A stretch of DNA of 53,419 bases from JAFDVJ01 sp964487505. GTDB taxonomy: Bacteria > Acidobacteriota > Blastocatellia > Pyrinomonadales > Pyrinomonadaceae. Location of the stretch: assembly GCA_964487505.1 (NCBI GenBank), contig CAZARD010000016.1:1-53419 (forward strand). The letters are read 5' to 3'. Below, piece after piece: positions 24,525-32,860 of the stretch. Positions within the stretch are counted from its first letter, which is position 1; every line of letters starts with the position of its first letter. The translations under genes and the position numbers were made by a program. The notes beneath the pieces were generated by a model that searched no databases, was not told where the DNA came from, and saw only the letters and a program-made list of their open reading frames with translations.

Positions 24525-25772
24525 ATGCTGTACCTTTCCCAAATCCTGGGCAGCCCGATCTATGACGCCGGCGGCGAACGGATCGCGACGGTCCGCGATG
24601 TCGTCGTGCGATACGGCGAAGAGGATTACCCGCCGGTCATCGGATTGGTCGCGCGTTATCGGCGCCGGCTTTTCTTCATGCCCCGCGCTAACATCGCGAC
24701 GATCGGCGAAAGCGGCGCGAAAATGAATTCCGGCGTGCTCGATCTGCGTCCGTTCACACGCCGCACGGGCGAAGTCCTGCTCAACAAGGACGTGCTCGAC
24801 AATCAATTGATAGACGTCGACGGCAAACGTGTCGTGCGCGTCAATGACGTCCAGATCATTCAGGTCGGGAAGGCGTGGCGGGTGAGCGGCGCCGACGTTT
24901 CGCTGCAGGGATTTCTGCGGCGGCTGATGCCGAAGGGCTTCTACGGCAGCTCAAGACCCGTCGAGGTCATTGATTGGGCTGACGTCGGTTATCTCGCGAC
25001 CGATTCGGCGTCCGCGACGGTAAAGCTGAAATCTTCGAAGGACAAACTCGCCCGGCTCCATCCGGTCGAGATCGCGCAGCTCGCCGAGGCGCTTTCGCCG
25101 ATCCACCGCACGGAGATAGTCGAATCGCTCGACGACGAGATAGCGGCCGACATCCTCGAAGAAATGTCGACCGAAAACCAGGCGCGCATTCTTGAAGAGA
25201 TGGAAAAAGAGCGCGCGGCTGACATTCTCGAGGAAATGTCGCCGGACGACGCCGTCGATGTTCTCGGTGAAATGGACGATGAACGCGCGCAGGAACTCTT
25301 CGATTTGATGGAGGACGAAGAACGCGCGGACGTGGCCGAGCTGATGTCGTTCGCGCACGACACGGCGGGTGGTTTGATGACGACCGAGTTCATCGTCTTT
25401 CCGAAGAACCTGACGGTTGCGCAGGCGATCGCGCGGTTGCGCGAGATGGCCGAGACGCCGAACATGATCTATTACCTCTACATCGTCGAAGAGGAAGGAT
25501 CGTGGAAGCTGTGCGGACTGATCACGCTCCGCAGCCTTATCCTCGCGGACCCCACTTTGCCGTTGTCGGAAGTGATGCGCGGCCAGTTCCAGTTCGCCCA
25601 TCCGAACGATGATGCCGAAGAGGTTGCGCAGACGATCGCAGAATACAACCTTCTCGCGCTGCCGGTGATCGACGATGAAGGGGACATTGCCGGTATCGTC
25701 ACGGTCGACGACGCGATGGAGATCCTGCTCCCGAAGAACCTCGAAAGACGACTCCCGCGCGTCTTTGGATAA
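24525..25772 (+). CDS. Soluble MgtE-N/CBS protein with PRC-barrel-like N-terminus
   Basis: A 415-residue protein. Residues 1 to about 150 look like tandem PRC-barrel units (LSQILGSPIYDAGGERIATV and LLNKDVLDNQLIDVDGKRV). Residues about 175-285 are the superhelical MgtE N-domain, with the repeated pattern EIAADILEEMS, ERAADILEEMS, DDAVDVLGEMD. Two CBS domains follow (about 290-405; TTEFIVFPKNLTVAQAIARL and FQFAHPNDDAEEVAQTIAEY). The transmembrane magnesium channel domain of MgtE is absent; the protein ends after the second CBS. So it has the Mg2+-sensing half without a pore. It may be a Mg2+ or nucleotide sensor, or a partner of a separate channel; that is inference. Confidence 0.85.
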   Translation: MLYLSQILGSPIYDAGGERIATVRDVVVRYGEEDYPPVIGLVARYRRRLFFMPRANIATIGESGAKMNSGVLDLRPFTRRTGEVLLNKDVLDNQLIDVDGKRVVRVNDVQIIQVGKAWRVSGADVSLQGFLRRLMPKGFYGSSRPVEVIDWADVGYLATDSASATVKLKSSKDKLARLHPVEIAQLAEALSPIHRTEIVESLDDEIAADILEEMSTENQARILEEMEKERAADILEEMSPDDAVDVLGEMDDERAQELFDLMEDEERADVAELMSFAHDTAGGLMTTEFIVFPKNLTVAQAIARLREMAETPNMIYYLYIVEEEGSWKLCGLITLRSLILADPTLPLSEVMRGQFQFAHPNDDAEEVAQTIAEYNLLALPVIDDEGDIAGIVTVDDAMEILLPKNLERRLPRVFG

Positions 25773-25780
25773 CGCTTTCC

Positions 25781-25962
25781 ATTTGGGATTTGCGATTTGC
25801 GATTGAATCGCAAATTCCAACATTTCAGATTCCACGATTCCAAATCGCCGGGGTTAATTAGACGGCCAGTCAATCCGTAATCGCAGATCAATTGCGTCCA
25901 AGCAGTCGTCAAACGGTCAGGACGGCATCAATCGCAAATCGGCAATCGCAAATCGCAAATCC
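25781..25962. repeat. Opposed heptamer arrays, ATTTGCG / AATCGCA
   Basis: Left ATTTGGG, ATTTGCG, ATTTGCG (25781-25801); right AATCGCA, AATCGGC, AATCGCA, AATCGCA (25930-25957), with looser GATTCCA-type units at about 25826-25846 between. It spans the convergent junction with tsaD and touches the tsaD stop codon. Confidence 0.75.
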
Positions 25963-27039
25963 CTAGAGTTTGTAACGCACCTTCTTTCGCTTCAGTTCCC
26001 CGTCCTCGACATCGACATTTTGAAGCCTGATGGTCACATCGGCCTTCATCGACAGGTCCGCGGCCTCGCCGCGCTGAAGTCGGAAATGGCCGGCAGAGGC
26101 GATCATCGCCGCATTATCGGTGGACAGATGGCGTGACGGGAAATAGACCGGAATACCGCGGCCTGCCGCGAATTTCCCGGCCGCGGCCCGGAGCGCCTGA
26201 TTGCAGGCGACGCCGCCGGCGACGATCAGCGTCCGCGGGTGATATTCGTCCGATAGTCGCTCGACGTTCGCCATAAGGCTCCGGACGACCGTCGATTGAA
26301 ACCCGGCAGCAATATCGCGTATTTCCTGCGAGACATCGTCGTCGCTCGTCGCCGGCTTGACGGCATTTTCACGGATGTATCTCGAGACGGCGGTCTTAAG
26401 GCCGCTGAAGCTGAAATCGGGACGCCCGTCCGAGATCTTCGCGATCGGAAACCTGATCTTCGAGGCATCGCCGTCGCGCGCGATCCGTTCGATGACTGGC
26501 CCGCCGGGATAGCTCAGCCCGAGCATCTTTCCGACCTTGTCGAAAGCCTCGCCGGCGGCATCGTCCCGGGTTCGGGACATCACTTTGTATCTGCCCTCTT
26601 CCGGGATGTGGAAGAGATTCGTGTGCCCTCCCGACACGATAAGCGCAAGCGCCGGAAACCGGACGGGCGGATTCTCGAAGTTCACGGAAAAGACGTGGCC
26701 CTCGATGTGGTTGACCCCGACGAGCGGAATCCCCAAACCGAGCGCGAGGCCCTTCGCATAGCTGACGCCGACCAGCAAAGATCCGATGAGACCGGGCCCG
26801 CGCGTGACCGCGATCGCGTCGATATCGGAAAAGGCGACGCCGGCACGATCCAGCGCTTCGCGCACTACCGGCTGGATCTTCTCGAGATGCTCGCGCGCCG
26901 CAAGCTCCGGAAACACACCCCCGAACGGACGATGCAGCTCGATCTGCGACGCGATCACGGACGAAAGCAGTTCGCACCCGTCGCGGACGACGGCCGCGGC
27001 GGTCTCATCGCACGAACTTTCGATCCCGAGTATTAGCAC
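25963..27039 (-). CDS. tsaD: tRNA N6-adenosine threonylcarbamoyltransferase TsaD
   Basis: A 358-residue Kae1/TsaD family protein. With TsaB and TsaE it transfers threonylcarbamoyl to A37 of ANN-decoding tRNAs. ILGIESSCDETAAAVV is the N-terminal ASKHA nucleotide site; the metal-binding HxxxH is in NHIEGHVFS near residues 111-115; VSGGHTNL, DAAGEAFDKVGKMLGLSYPGG and AGGVACNQALR follow. Length is normal. It is the last gene of a minus-strand set after a DUF4286 protein (12 bp) and an M28 peptidase. Confidence 0.97.
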   Translation of the reverse strand: MLILGIESSCDETAAAVVRDGCELLSSVIASQIELHRPFGGVFPELAAREHLEKIQPVVREALDRAGVAFSDIDAIAVTRGPGLIGSLLVGVSYAKGLALGLGIPLVGVNHIEGHVFSVNFENPPVRFPALALIVSGGHTNLFHIPEEGRYKVMSRTRDDAAGEAFDKVGKMLGLSYPGGPVIERIARDGDASKIRFPIAKISDGRPDFSFSGLKTAVSRYIRENAVKPATSDDDVSQEIRDIAAGFQSTVVRSLMANVERLSDEYHPRTLIVAGGVACNQALRAAAGKFAAGRGIPVYFPSRHLSTDNAAMIASAGHFRLQRGEAADLSMKADVTIRLQNVDVEDGELKRKKVRYKL

Positions 27040-27051
27040 TTGGAGATTATA

Positions 27052-27354
27052 TCAATCCGCGCCCGCGGCGTCCCAAACGCCAACGATTTCCCACGATTCG
27101 CGCTCGGCCTCGACGCCCTCCGGAAAATGCCGGAGGAAATCCGCACGAAGCCTTTCGGCGTCTGCCGCGAGGTATCCGTCGAGGTCGTGCGTTTCATACC
27201 AGACGCGGTACCGGTCGCCGCGCTTCGCGAATCTTGCCGACAGGAAGAATCCGGTCGCGATGAGATCGGGAATATGACGAACCCGCATGAACTCCTCGAA
27301 ACGGTCGGTCAGATCCGCCCGGACACGCAACGTGATCTCGTACATCGTCAGCAT
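27052..27354 (-). CDS. DUF4286 family protein
   Basis: A 100-residue soluble protein. MYEITLRVRADLTDRFEEFM followed by RHIPDLIATGFF and YRVWYETHDLDGYLAADAERL is the DUF4286 pattern, a ferredoxin-like fold without a known function. An alternative start three codons later (MYEITL) fits homologues slightly better. It lies 6 bp from the M28 peptidase stop upstream and 12 bp from tsaD, so the three genes probably form one transcript. Confidence 0.8.
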   Translation of the reverse strand: MLTMYEITLRVRADLTDRFEEFMRVRHIPDLIATGFFLSARFAKRGDRYRVWYETHDLDGYLAADAERLRADFLRHFPEGVEAERESWEIVGVWDAAGAD

Positions 27355-27360
27355 AAGGCT

Positions 27361-28746
27361 TCAGGGCCGGCCGCCTTCGTTCCACGCCGGTTTGAATTCC
27401 GAGTTCGCCAACCAGACGACCGGTTTGACCATCGAGTTTATCGAACGGGTCATATGCGTGAAATCGATCGTCGACAGCTCGTCGCTCGACTGATGGTAGT
27501 CGCGATGGAGCCCGAAGCTGGACACGGTATGCGCGACGATGCCCTCGCGCGCGAGCGTGAAATTGTCCGAGCGCTGGAAGAAATTCTCCTCCGGATGCGG
27601 GTCGGCAACAAGCTTGGCGCCCTGCTTCGCCAGTTCCGGGCCGAGATTCGAGCGCTCGAAGCCGGTCAGCCAAAGCTCATCGGCCTTCACTTTCGCATCG
27701 GGCCGTCCGATCATTTCGAACTGCAGATTCGCGACGAACTTCTCCTTCGGGAAAGGGAGATTCTGAACGAAGAAGCGCGACCCGAATCCGCCGGCCTCTT
27801 CCGAGCCGTAAAACGCAAAAAACACGGTTCGCTTCGGTTTCGCGCCCGCCGCGAGGACCCGTGCCAACTCGAGCACGGCGACGCAGCCCGACGCGTCGTC
27901 GTCGGCGCCGTTGAAGATCTTGTCCCCGCCGGGCGCATTTTCGCGGACGCCCAGGTGATCAAGATGCGCGCTCAGAAGGATCACTTCGGAGGCGAGTTTC
28001 GGATCGGATCCGACGATCTTGCCAACGGCGTTCCACGTCCGCTGTTCCTGTGCCGGAGCGGGCGTTCCCTTGATCTCGATCCTGGTGCCGTCGGGCGCCG
28101 CCGCGAGTTTCGCCGATTCGTCTTTGCTGACGACGATCATCGCTGACTGCGGTTCTTCACGGGCTCCGAGTACCGTCCAAGAGACCTTGCGCGAAGCGAA
28201 ACGGCTCCAATTCGCGCGCCATTGCGCCGTTTCCTCGACGATCACCGCCGCCGCGCCCGACGCGAGAATCGCACCCATCGCTTGATTGGTGACCGGTTCG
28301 CCGTTGTTGCTCACGAAGACGATCGCGCCCGTTGGCGGTTTCTTGTCGGGCGAGAACTTTTCGAGCGGGCCCGAAACGGACGGGGCGTTCATCCGCAGGA
28401 CGATCATCTGGTTTCCGTGCTCGAGAGACGCCTCGCCGAAGGTCAGTTTCGGATTGTCGGCGAACGAATTCCTGACGAAACGAACGGTCTGAACGAAAGA
28501 AGCGCCGCCGTCACCGGCCGGCTCGACTCCGAACTGCGCCATCATCGAGCCGAAGTACTCGGCGGCGATCCGCTCGAACTGGGTCCCGCTGCCGCGGCCC
28601 TGAAGCGCGTCACCGGCGAGAAACACCATATGGGCGCGGACGCTGCGCTCAAGGATCGGACCGTCTGTTTGGGCAAATGCCGCGGATAGCGCGACGAGAA
28701 CGAGGGCGATTGCGATTGATCTCAAAAGGATCGTCGGTTTTTTCAT
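27361..28746 (-). CDS. Secreted M28 family zinc peptidase with PA domain
   Basis: A 461-residue secreted peptidase. Signal peptide at residues 7-25 (LLRSIAIALVLVALSAAFA). A PA domain (about 130-235) precedes the catalytic part, where the zinc ligands appear in LLSAHLDHLG (His), NGADDDASG (Asp) and FYGSEEAGGFGS (Glu). The final His is in VSSFGLHRDYHQSSDE. The N-terminal segment VRAHMVFLAGDALQGRGSGT is typical of this subgroup. It is unlike the other M28 protein in the window (8299-10035) except in the metal site. It precedes DUF4286 and tsaD and diverges from the DUF4932-like gene. Confidence 0.92.
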   Translation of the reverse strand: MKKPTILLRSIAIALVLVALSAAFAQTDGPILERSVRAHMVFLAGDALQGRGSGTQFERIAAEYFGSMMAQFGVEPAGDGGASFVQTVRFVRNSFADNPKLTFGEASLEHGNQMIVLRMNAPSVSGPLEKFSPDKKPPTGAIVFVSNNGEPVTNQAMGAILASGAAAVIVEETAQWRANWSRFASRKVSWTVLGAREEPQSAMIVVSKDESAKLAAAPDGTRIEIKGTPAPAQEQRTWNAVGKIVGSDPKLASEVILLSAHLDHLGVRENAPGGDKIFNGADDDASGCVAVLELARVLAAGAKPKRTVFFAFYGSEEAGGFGSRFFVQNLPFPKEKFVANLQFEMIGRPDAKVKADELWLTGFERSNLGPELAKQGAKLVADPHPEENFFQRSDNFTLAREGIVAHTVSSFGLHRDYHQSSDELSTIDFTHMTRSINSMVKPVVWLANSEFKPAWNEGGRP

Positions 28747-28808
28747 TGGTCCGAATATGTTGCCAAAAATTCCGGAATTCGTACAATATTGAAATCTCGA
28801 TTGCTGCT

Positions 28809-30227
28809 ATGTTCGTTTTCGTTTTCCGCTCGGTTTGTTTGGTTTTCGTCCTATTTGCTTCGATCGCGATCTTCGCGCAGCCGAGAGCTTCGATCATCGT
28901 CAAGGTCGACACGCAGGTCGAACTCGCGACGATTGTCGCGCGGCTTGCCGAATTCGGCGAGTTCAAGAACGACAATATCGGTCGATACGCCGCCGATGTC
29001 GATCGGCATTTTTCAAGCTACAAGGACCACGAGGTCGTTCGTCTCGCCCGCAAACTCCGGGAAACGAACGGATTGGCTTTCTCGCAGTATCTGAGTCTTG
29101 CCGTCCATTTGAATCCCGATTTCAGCCCGAAGGTTGCATTTACCGCGACCGTTCCGCATAAAGACTATGGTGCCAAGGAAGCGGCGGAATTCGCGCGTCT
29201 GCTGAAAAAGTTCTGGAATGATGCCGATTGCGAGCGCTTTTTCAAAGAGCATTCTGATCTTTTCCGTGAAACCGAGCGGCGCTATCAGACGGTCGTCAAC
29301 GAGGTCGACACCGCTTGGTTCACGAAGTTTTACGGAGAACGCCCGAACGGCACGTTCCATATCTTCATCAGCTTGCTTTCTGGGTACGGGAATTTCGGGG
29401 AGAAGGTCGTGTTTCCGCGCGGCCGCACCGATCTTTTCGCGATCATGGGCGCGTCAGAGGCGGGACCGGACGGGATTCCGGTATTTTCGGCCAAGGCCGA
29501 ATTGCCGGTCGTCATCCACGAATTCAACCATAGTTTCATAAATCACCTGGTAGATGAGAACCCGGCCCCGTTTCAAGCCGCGTGCGAGAAGATCTTTAGG
29601 GAAGTGGCCCAGAAAATGGCGCGCCAGGCGTACGGCGGATGGCAGGCGCCGCTCAGCGAATCGCTGGTCCGTGCCGGCGTCGCGAGATATTTGTATGAAC
29701 ACCGCGGAATCGAAGCGGGAAATTCTCAGATAGTCGAGGAAAAGATCAACGGTTTCGCTTGGATGGACGAACTCTTCGTGCTCTTCGGAACATATGCGAA
29801 CAACCGGGGGCAATTTCCGACTTTCCGTTCGTTCATGCCGGTCCTCGCCGGCTACCACACCGACCTCGCAAACCGGGTCCGCGACAAGATCGATTCGTTC
29901 GAGGCGATGCGCCCGACGGTTTCCGCGATCAGGCAATTTGCCAACGGCGCCGAGGACGTCGATCCGGCAATCACCGAGATCACGTTCGTTTTCGATCGGC
30001 CGCTCGTCGGCAAAGGCGTTTCGATCAGCGTCGGCAGCCTCGGACGAAGCGGTTTTCCCGAGATCGAAAAGACCGTCGGCTTCTACAATGCGAATGCGAC
30101 CGAGTACACGCTCCGCGTGAAACTCAAGCCCGGCACGCCGTACGAATTCGTTCTTACCGGATCCGCGTTCAAGACCAAGGCCGGCTACCCGATCAGTGAA
30201 TACGTCGTCAGATTCAAGACGAAGTAG
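28809..30227 (+). CDS. Secreted DUF4932-like putative zinc metallopeptidase
   Basis: A 472-residue protein with signal peptide (FVFVFRSVCLVFVLFASIAIFA). The sequence VVIHEFNHSFINHLVDEN near residue 240 gives an HExxH-type site (HEFNH), and a helical stretch around GVARYLYEHRG could supply the third ligand. This and the N-terminal domain (ASIIVKVDTQVELATIVARL) fit DUF4932, whose members are thought to be peptidases. A C-terminal domain from about residue 375 (ITEITFVFDRPLVGKGVSIS) resembles bacterial Ig-like modules. The frame extends upstream, but the ATG at 28809 begins the signal peptide. It ends 1 bp from the DUF885 gene on the other strand. Confidence 0.7.
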   Translation: MFVFVFRSVCLVFVLFASIAIFAQPRASIIVKVDTQVELATIVARLAEFGEFKNDNIGRYAADVDRHFSSYKDHEVVRLARKLRETNGLAFSQYLSLAVHLNPDFSPKVAFTATVPHKDYGAKEAAEFARLLKKFWNDADCERFFKEHSDLFRETERRYQTVVNEVDTAWFTKFYGERPNGTFHIFISLLSGYGNFGEKVVFPRGRTDLFAIMGASEAGPDGIPVFSAKAELPVVIHEFNHSFINHLVDENPAPFQAACEKIFREVAQKMARQAYGGWQAPLSESLVRAGVARYLYEHRGIEAGNSQIVEEKINGFAWMDELFVLFGTYANNRGQFPTFRSFMPVLAGYHTDLANRVRDKIDSFEAMRPTVSAIRQFANGAEDVDPAITEITFVFDRPLVGKGVSISVGSLGRSGFPEIEKTVGFYNANATEYTLRVKLKPGTPYEFVLTGSAFKTKAGYPISEYVVRFKTK

Positions 30228-30228
30228 G

Positions 30229-31953
30229 TTATTTCAAGTCGTAGAACCGCCAGTTCGTTTTGAAATCCTTCGAAAGAACCTGTTTCGAAAGGATGGCGCG
30301 GACCATCTCGACGGGGATCGGGCCTTCTTTCAGGATCGTGTCGTGGAACTGCTTGTCGGTCATTTTCTTCCCGCCGACGTATTCGCGGTGGAGATCGTAG
30401 AACTGTAATCCTCCCATCATATACGCGATCTGGTATAGCGGGCCGTAATCGCCGGAGAACGAGCGACGAACCTCGCCGAGCGCGTTCTCGCGTTCGTGGC
30501 CGACGCGTTCGACAAGGAAATCGACGCATTCCTGCGGCGTCATTTTTTCCAGATGGAAGCTGAGGCTAAAGATGATCCGGGCGCAGCGATGCATTCGCCA
30601 GAACAGCGCTCCGACGCGGTCTTCGGGGGTCTTGTTGAAACCGCGGTCCCAGAGCAGGAACTCCCAGTAGAGCGCCCAGCCTTCGGTCCAGAACGGCGTC
30701 CGGAACGTCCGCCGGTACGGCCGGTAGCGGGCGTTCATAAAGCCTTGAAGATGATGCCCGGGGATAAGTTCGTGATGGACGACGGCGTGCGAGAAATGCG
30801 GGTTGTTGCCGCGCAGCGACATCAGCTTCTGCTCGTGCGTCATCCCGTTCGTCGGATATGAGACGAGGATCGTCTCGCCGCCGAGAAAGAACGGCGCGAT
30901 GAGTTGGCGCTCGGGAGTCATCATCTCCATACGCCATCCGTCGCGCGCGACCGACGGGATTGTGACGAGGTCGTTCTTCTCGAGATACTCGATCGCCTCG
31001 AACGCCATATCACGGATCATCGCCGGTTGTTTGCCGGGCTCGACGTATTTCTGCTTGACGGCCTCGAGCGCCTTTTTCCAGTCGTCGCCGAAACCCATTT
31101 CGCGCGACGCCTTTTTCATTTCGGCTTCGCACCAGGCGAATTCCCTGTTCGCGATCGCGATCAACTCGTCGGGCGTGTACGGGATCATTTCGAACTCCAG
31201 TTCTTTCTTCAGCGCCGCGGCCCCGATCGGATCGCCGATGATCGTTACCCGATCATCGGCGCGGATCCCGACAAGTTCCTCGGAAACGTAGTTCTGGTAT
31301 GAAAGGAGCGCGCCGTCCAGCGCCTTGTACGGATCGGAATTCCACCAAGTGAAGTTCGGATCGTAGAGATTATGGAAACGGTACCAGCCGGAAAGCGTTT
31401 GCCGGAGCGATCCGATATAGCGCACGGCCCGGTTGGCGACAGTCCGCTTCGGCTTGGCGATCTTTCCCGACTCGATGTCGCGTTGCGTCTGCTCGACGAT
31501 CTTCGCCAACTCATTGAGCTTCGCTGCCGTCTTGGCCGGATCGATCGATTCGAGCTTTCGCCGCGTGTCCTCGAGATCACTGATCGCTTTCGTGAACGGC
31601 AGGATCGAGGCCGTCTCCGCGATTTGCGCACGCCTGCGAGCGAGTTCGTCACGTTCGTGCGAGAGGTAGTTGCGGAAGAGAAGATAGTCGATCTGCTCGG
31701 CTTGGCTGAGCTTATCGAAATCCTGCCGGCCGAGCAGCGCGAGCCAATCGTCGAAGAGCTTCCGTAACCGCGCGTCGCGGTTCTCCGAAAGCTCGGCCGT
31801 GTAGAACCGCTCCAAGATCCCACGGTCCTCGTTGAACTTCTCGATCACGCCACGCAGCCGCGACGGCGATTCGTTGTAGTTGTCGAACTCGGTCGATTGG
31901 GCGAATGCCGTTTGCGAGAAAATCAGCAGGACGATCGGAATCAGGATCTTCAT
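30229..31953 (-). CDS. Secreted DUF885 family (M32-like) metallopeptidase
   Basis: A 574-residue protein with a signal peptide (ILIPIVLLIFSQTAFAQ). The DUF885 domain fills almost all of it, with the metal site HHELIPGHHLQGF near residues 390-402 and the later GWALYWEFLLWD, where the Glu is the likely third ligand. Members of this family are treated as zinc carboxypeptidase relatives. The tail has VGGKKMTDKQFHDTILKEG and VEMVRAILSKQVL, also typical. It converges with the DUF4932-like gene with 1 bp between them and adds to the secreted peptidase set here. Confidence 0.9.
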   Translation of the reverse strand: MKILIPIVLLIFSQTAFAQSTEFDNYNESPSRLRGVIEKFNEDRGILERFYTAELSENRDARLRKLFDDWLALLGRQDFDKLSQAEQIDYLLFRNYLSHERDELARRRAQIAETASILPFTKAISDLEDTRRKLESIDPAKTAAKLNELAKIVEQTQRDIESGKIAKPKRTVANRAVRYIGSLRQTLSGWYRFHNLYDPNFTWWNSDPYKALDGALLSYQNYVSEELVGIRADDRVTIIGDPIGAAALKKELEFEMIPYTPDELIAIANREFAWCEAEMKKASREMGFGDDWKKALEAVKQKYVEPGKQPAMIRDMAFEAIEYLEKNDLVTIPSVARDGWRMEMMTPERQLIAPFFLGGETILVSYPTNGMTHEQKLMSLRGNNPHFSHAVVHHELIPGHHLQGFMNARYRPYRRTFRTPFWTEGWALYWEFLLWDRGFNKTPEDRVGALFWRMHRCARIIFSLSFHLEKMTPQECVDFLVERVGHERENALGEVRRSFSGDYGPLYQIAYMMGGLQFYDLHREYVGGKKMTDKQFHDTILKEGPIPVEMVRAILSKQVLSKDFKTNWRFYDLK

Positions 31954-32266
31954 AACGGGAAGTGTAATCGAACTTTCACCGATCCGTGAAGTGCAAACCG
32001 AAGGGCGAACGAATGCCGGGCGATCGCATCACCTGACGATGTTTGACGATTCCGGCAATAAGAATTCGACTCTTCGGCAATGCCGACCAAGACAATGAAC
32101 ATCTCGCGTCCGGAATTCCTGAGATCGGAATCAAATTCTTTGCGTTCGCGGGATTTCCTTCGCGCGTTCGCCGCCGGACGGTGCGATTTCTTCACGCCTT
32201 CACGACGACACCGACTATCGAAAAACCCCTCGAACTCCGCTGACTTCATTTGACTCGATCACGCTA
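31954..32266. other. Gene-free stretch upstream of the rubrerythrin promoter
   Basis: No convincing gene, RNA or repeat is visible here on either strand; short open frames show no ribosome site or protein-like composition. Confidence 0.6.
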
Positions 32267-32304
32267 TTGAACTACATTAGATTTAGAATAATTCTAAATC
32301 TAAT
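32267..32304 (+). promoter_or_regulatory. PerR/Fur-box-like operator over the rubrerythrin promoter
   Basis: A perfect inverted repeat of 14-bp arms around one base lies at 32276-32304. Its core TTAGAAT-A-ATTCTAA has the 7-1-7 layout and AT-rich halves of the PerR box (TTATAAT-N-ATTATAA). A -35-like TTGAAC (32267-32272) precedes it and the -10 would fall inside the palindrome, so a bound repressor would block the promoter. A GGAGG ribosome site follows at 32313. Rubrerythrin is a classic PerR target. The regulator itself is not in the window. Confidence 0.75.
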
Positions 32305-32324
32305 CACAGCTTGGAGGAAAAACA

Positions 32325-32744
32325 ATGGCAGAACTCAAAGGTTCGAAAACACAGGAGAACTTGAAGGCCGCGTTCGCGGGTGAATCGATGGCGAATCGCC
32401 GTTATCTGTACTTCGCGAAGGTTGCCGACGTCGAGGGCTACCCGGAAGTCGCGGGCAATTTCCGTGACACCGCCGAAGGCGAGACCGGCCACGCCCACGG
32501 GCATATGGACTATCTGAAATCGTGCGGCGACCCGGCGACCGATCTGCCGTTCGGCGACACGATCGCCAATCTTCAGTCGGCGGTTCACGGCGAAACTCAC
32601 GAATACACCGATATGTATCCGGGAATGGCGAAGACCGCTCGCGAGGAAGGCTTCAACGAGATCGCGGACTGGTTCGAAACGCTGGCCAAGGCCGAGAAAT
32701 CGCACGCCGGACGATTCCAAAACCTGCTCGACGGGATCAGCTAA
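32325..32744 (+). CDS. rbr: Rubrerythrin (diiron domain only)
   Basis: A 139-residue ferritin-like diiron protein, which reduces hydrogen peroxide. Ligand motifs are AFAGESMANRRYLYFA (Glu20), GNFRDTAEGETGHAHGH (ExxH), VHGETHEYTDMY and KAEKSHAGRF (second ExxH). The C-terminal rubredoxin domain of full rubrerythrins is missing, so electrons must come from a separate carrier. The PerR-like operator and a strong ribosome site lie directly upstream. It heads a set with the Fe-S protein and DUF3501, a trio that recurs in other bacteria. Confidence 0.95.
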   Translation: MAELKGSKTQENLKAAFAGESMANRRYLYFAKVADVEGYPEVAGNFRDTAEGETGHAHGHMDYLKSCGDPATDLPFGDTIANLQSAVHGETHEYTDMYPGMAKTAREEGFNEIADWFETLAKAEKSHAGRFQNLLDGIS

Positions 32745-32757
32745 CGACGGAGTCGTT

Positions 32758-32832
32758 ATTCCAGAATTCCAAATTCCATGATTCCAGATCCACCTCGACT
32801 TGGAATCATGGAATTGTGGAATCTTGAAATTG
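32758..32832. repeat. Opposed short-unit arrays, ATTCCAG / TGGAATC
   Basis: Units of seven to eight bases (ATTCCAG, AATTCCAA, ATTCCATG, ATTCCAG) face TTGGAATC, ATGGAATT, GTGGAATC. It begins 14 bp after the rubrerythrin stop and could limit read-through to the Fe-S gene. Confidence 0.7.
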
Positions 32833-32860
32833 GTTGAGATTTTCGCAATGGAATACCGTG

